Source: Macrocystis pyrifera (taxonomy: Eukaryota; Sar; Phaeophyceae; Laminariales; Laminariaceae). Taken from it: 64,000 bases of DNA. Every line of letters starts with the position of its first letter. The first letter of the stretch is position 1. This document shows positions 62,757 to 64,000 of the stretch, piece by piece. Both the position numbers and the translations under genes were made by a program. The notes below the pieces were generated by a model. That model had not been told where the DNA came from, did no database searches, and saw only the letters and a list, made by a program, of their open reading frames with translations. The DNA is taken from contig JASSKH010000024.1 of NCBI GenBank assembly GCA_031763025.1, positions 6,167,387 to 6,231,386 on the forward strand. The letters run 5' to 3'.

Positions 62757-62972
62757 TTACGGGGGGACCATAGTAAATAGGACCAAATATTGTTATTACG
62801 GGGGTCCATAGTTAACGGGACCAAATTTTGATGGTAAAAATAGGTAAATATATAGGTTTTTATGTATACCATAGGTCCTATTAACTATGGACCCCCGTAA
62901 TAGTAAAAATAGGTAAATATATAGTTTTTAGTGTGTACCGTAGGTCCCCTATTTAGTATGCCCCCCCCGTAA
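62757..62972 (-). mobile_element. MITE family A copy, outer member of nested pair
   Basis: Left TTACGGGGGGACCATAGTAA to CCAAATATTGTTA. Resumes after 62900 with TAGTAAAAATAGGTAAATAT and ends ATGCCCCCCCCGTAA. Split by a second family A element. Confidence 0.9.
62796..62900 (-). mobile_element. MITE family A copy, inner, II/II ends
   Basis: Left TTACGGGGGTCCATAGTTAA, right TTAACTATGGACCCCCGTAA. Inserted at the internal TA of the outer copy (TGTTA|TAGTAAA), duplicating TA. Confidence 0.92.
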
Positions 62973-63276
62973 TAAATGAGTCTTCAATTATCAACAAACA
63001 CAATCCGAGCCACAACCCAAGCCAGGCAATAAAATACCGAACTCCGTAAACTACCGCACGCAACTACGATAGCTACTATTAATAACTGCTGTAGTAACCT
63101 ACCAGGTAGCCAACTATTCTTAGTCTGATAGCTTAGTCGGCGACTTCAAATCAGCCAACTCACAGCCTTCTCGACGTCGACAGCACCGGACAGCAGCAGA
63201 CTTTTCTATTAATGCCGTGTATTTCAACCCTCAGAACATAGGAGGTACCAGGTATCAGATAAGAGTATTCTACACA

Positions 63277-63382
63277 TTACGGGGGACCATAGTAAATAGG
63301 ACCAAATATTGTCAGTGAAAAGTAGGTAAATATATAGGTCTTCGTGTATACCATAGGTCCTGTTAACTATGGACCCCCGTAA
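63277..63382 (-). mobile_element. MITE family A copy, I/II ends
   Basis: Left TTACGGGGGACCATAGTAAA, right TTAACTATGGACCCCCGTAA. Confidence 0.9.
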
Positions 63383-63440
63383 TACCAACCTGTACCACAA
63401 GTGTAACCACAAAGCACGTTTTTTTGAGGCGGTCCGCACA

Positions 63441-63447
63441 TTTTTTT

Positions 63448-63486
<39 letters not shown>
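63441..63486 (+). repeat. Poly(T) tract
   Basis: T run of 38 (63449-63486) after a shorter T run. Could be the A-tail of a minus-strand retroelement, but no body is recognised to its right. Confidence 0.8.
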
Positions 63487-63488
<2 letters not shown>

Positions 63489-63781
63489 GAAATTTCAAAA
63501 CGGTTGGCAACCCCGCGCGCTCGGGTCGTACATAACAGCCTGGGTAAGGGTTGGGCTGGGTCGACGCTCTGTGTGGTGATTGATCTGCGAGAACAAAAGA
63601 AGAAACAAAAAATTGGAAAAACAAAACAAAAAAAAAATAACCAAGAATCGTACTTCGTCTTCCTGTACCTGATATTGTTGGTGTTTAAGTACGTACGGTA
63701 TATTATTGCGTGCCGTGAGTGCTAAAATGACCCCCATCCCGGCAGAAGGCATTTTCCCGGGTTAGTTATTGTTATTTAATA

Positions 63782-63988
63782 TTACGGGGGGCCATGAAAA
63801 TTAGGACCTACGGTACGGACGAAAATATGTATCTATTTCCCTATTTTTACTATTACGGGGGTCCATAGTAAATAGGACAAAATATTCTCAGTAAAAATAG
63901 GTAAATATGTAGGTTTTAGTGTATACCATAGGTCCATGGACCCCCGTAATAACAATATTTGGTCCTATTTACTATGGCCCCCCGTAAT
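63782..63988 (+). mobile_element. MITE family A copy, outer member of second nested pair
   Basis: Left TTACGGGGGGCCATGAAAAT to CTATTTTTACTA. Resumes after 63949 with TAACAATATTTGGTCC and ends ATGGCCCCCCGTAA. Confidence 0.9.
63853..63949 (-). mobile_element. MITE family A copy, inner, with right-arm deletion
   Basis: Left TTACGGGGGTCCATAGTAAA, right ATAGGTCCATGGACCCCCGTAA (part of the arm is deleted). Inserted at TTTTTACTA|TAACAATA, the same internal TA used by the 62.8-kb pair. Confidence 0.9.
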
Positions 63989-64000
63989 AGTGCTACGTAT

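Noticed and set aside
63367-63624. Lys-rich minus-strand frame
   Set aside because: It translates a poly(T) tract and part of a family A MITE.

Overview
This is a eukaryotic nuclear window. It has spliced GT-AG introns of 0.4-3.7 kb, very low gene density, many microsatellites and homopolymer tracts, and dense layers of small transposons. I can support one complete gene, two orphan exon candidates, and several decayed transposon genes. Nothing points to a bacterial or organelle replicon: there are no operons, rRNA genes or intact tRNA genes. Long repeat-filled introns, GC-rich exons in a mixed background, CAG/CTG runs and a DIRS-like tyrosine-recombinase element would fit a stramenopile alga such as a brown alga. 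That is a guess from style, not a demonstrated placement.

Layout. 1-2.8 kb: no clear gene, with one weak minus-strand exon candidate. 2.83-15.35 kb: a seven-exon plus-strand gene for a 3-hydroxyisobutyrate dehydrogenase-like (beta-hydroxyacid dehydrogenase) protein of 320 residues. All splice phases agree, but exon 3 carries a 2-nt frame disruption in a C run. Its introns hold a truncated LINE with a nested SINE, several MITEs, poly(C)-tailed short elements and microsatellites. 16-22.9 kb: degenerate satellite, dispersed repeats and MITEs. 22.9-25.7 kb: a minus-strand tyrosine-recombinase element bounded by split direct repeats (A1-internal-B1A2-B2), with no visible reverse transcriptase. 26.5-29 kb: MITEs and a dimeric 64-bp tandem repeat. 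29.1-33.3 kb: a near full-length but broken LINE (endonuclease, reverse transcriptase, Cys/His finger). 35-38.5 kb: a second, unrelated reverse-transcriptase remnant on the minus strand. 40.35 kb: an orphan coding exon. 41-64 kb: mostly MITEs of three families, SINE copies and tandem repeats, plus a candidate first exon of a membrane protein at 60.66 kb.

Four small-element families dominate. (1) Family A is a TA-flanked palindromic MITE of about 106 bp with 30 recognisable copies. It includes two self-nested pairs inserted at the same internal TA. (2) Family B is about 95 bp with CCCTTTCAG ends flanked by TTAA, so piggyBac-like. (3) Family C is about 190 bp with GGTCCCTCTATAGTGCC ends. (4) A tRNA-derived SINE. 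Nesting shows family A inserting into families A, B and C, so it is the youngest. LINE and short elements here end in a conserved TGAGTAC motif followed by poly(C), which is unusual. Two short words, TACAGCAGTA and TACCAGGTA, recur far more often than base composition predicts and lie outside these families.
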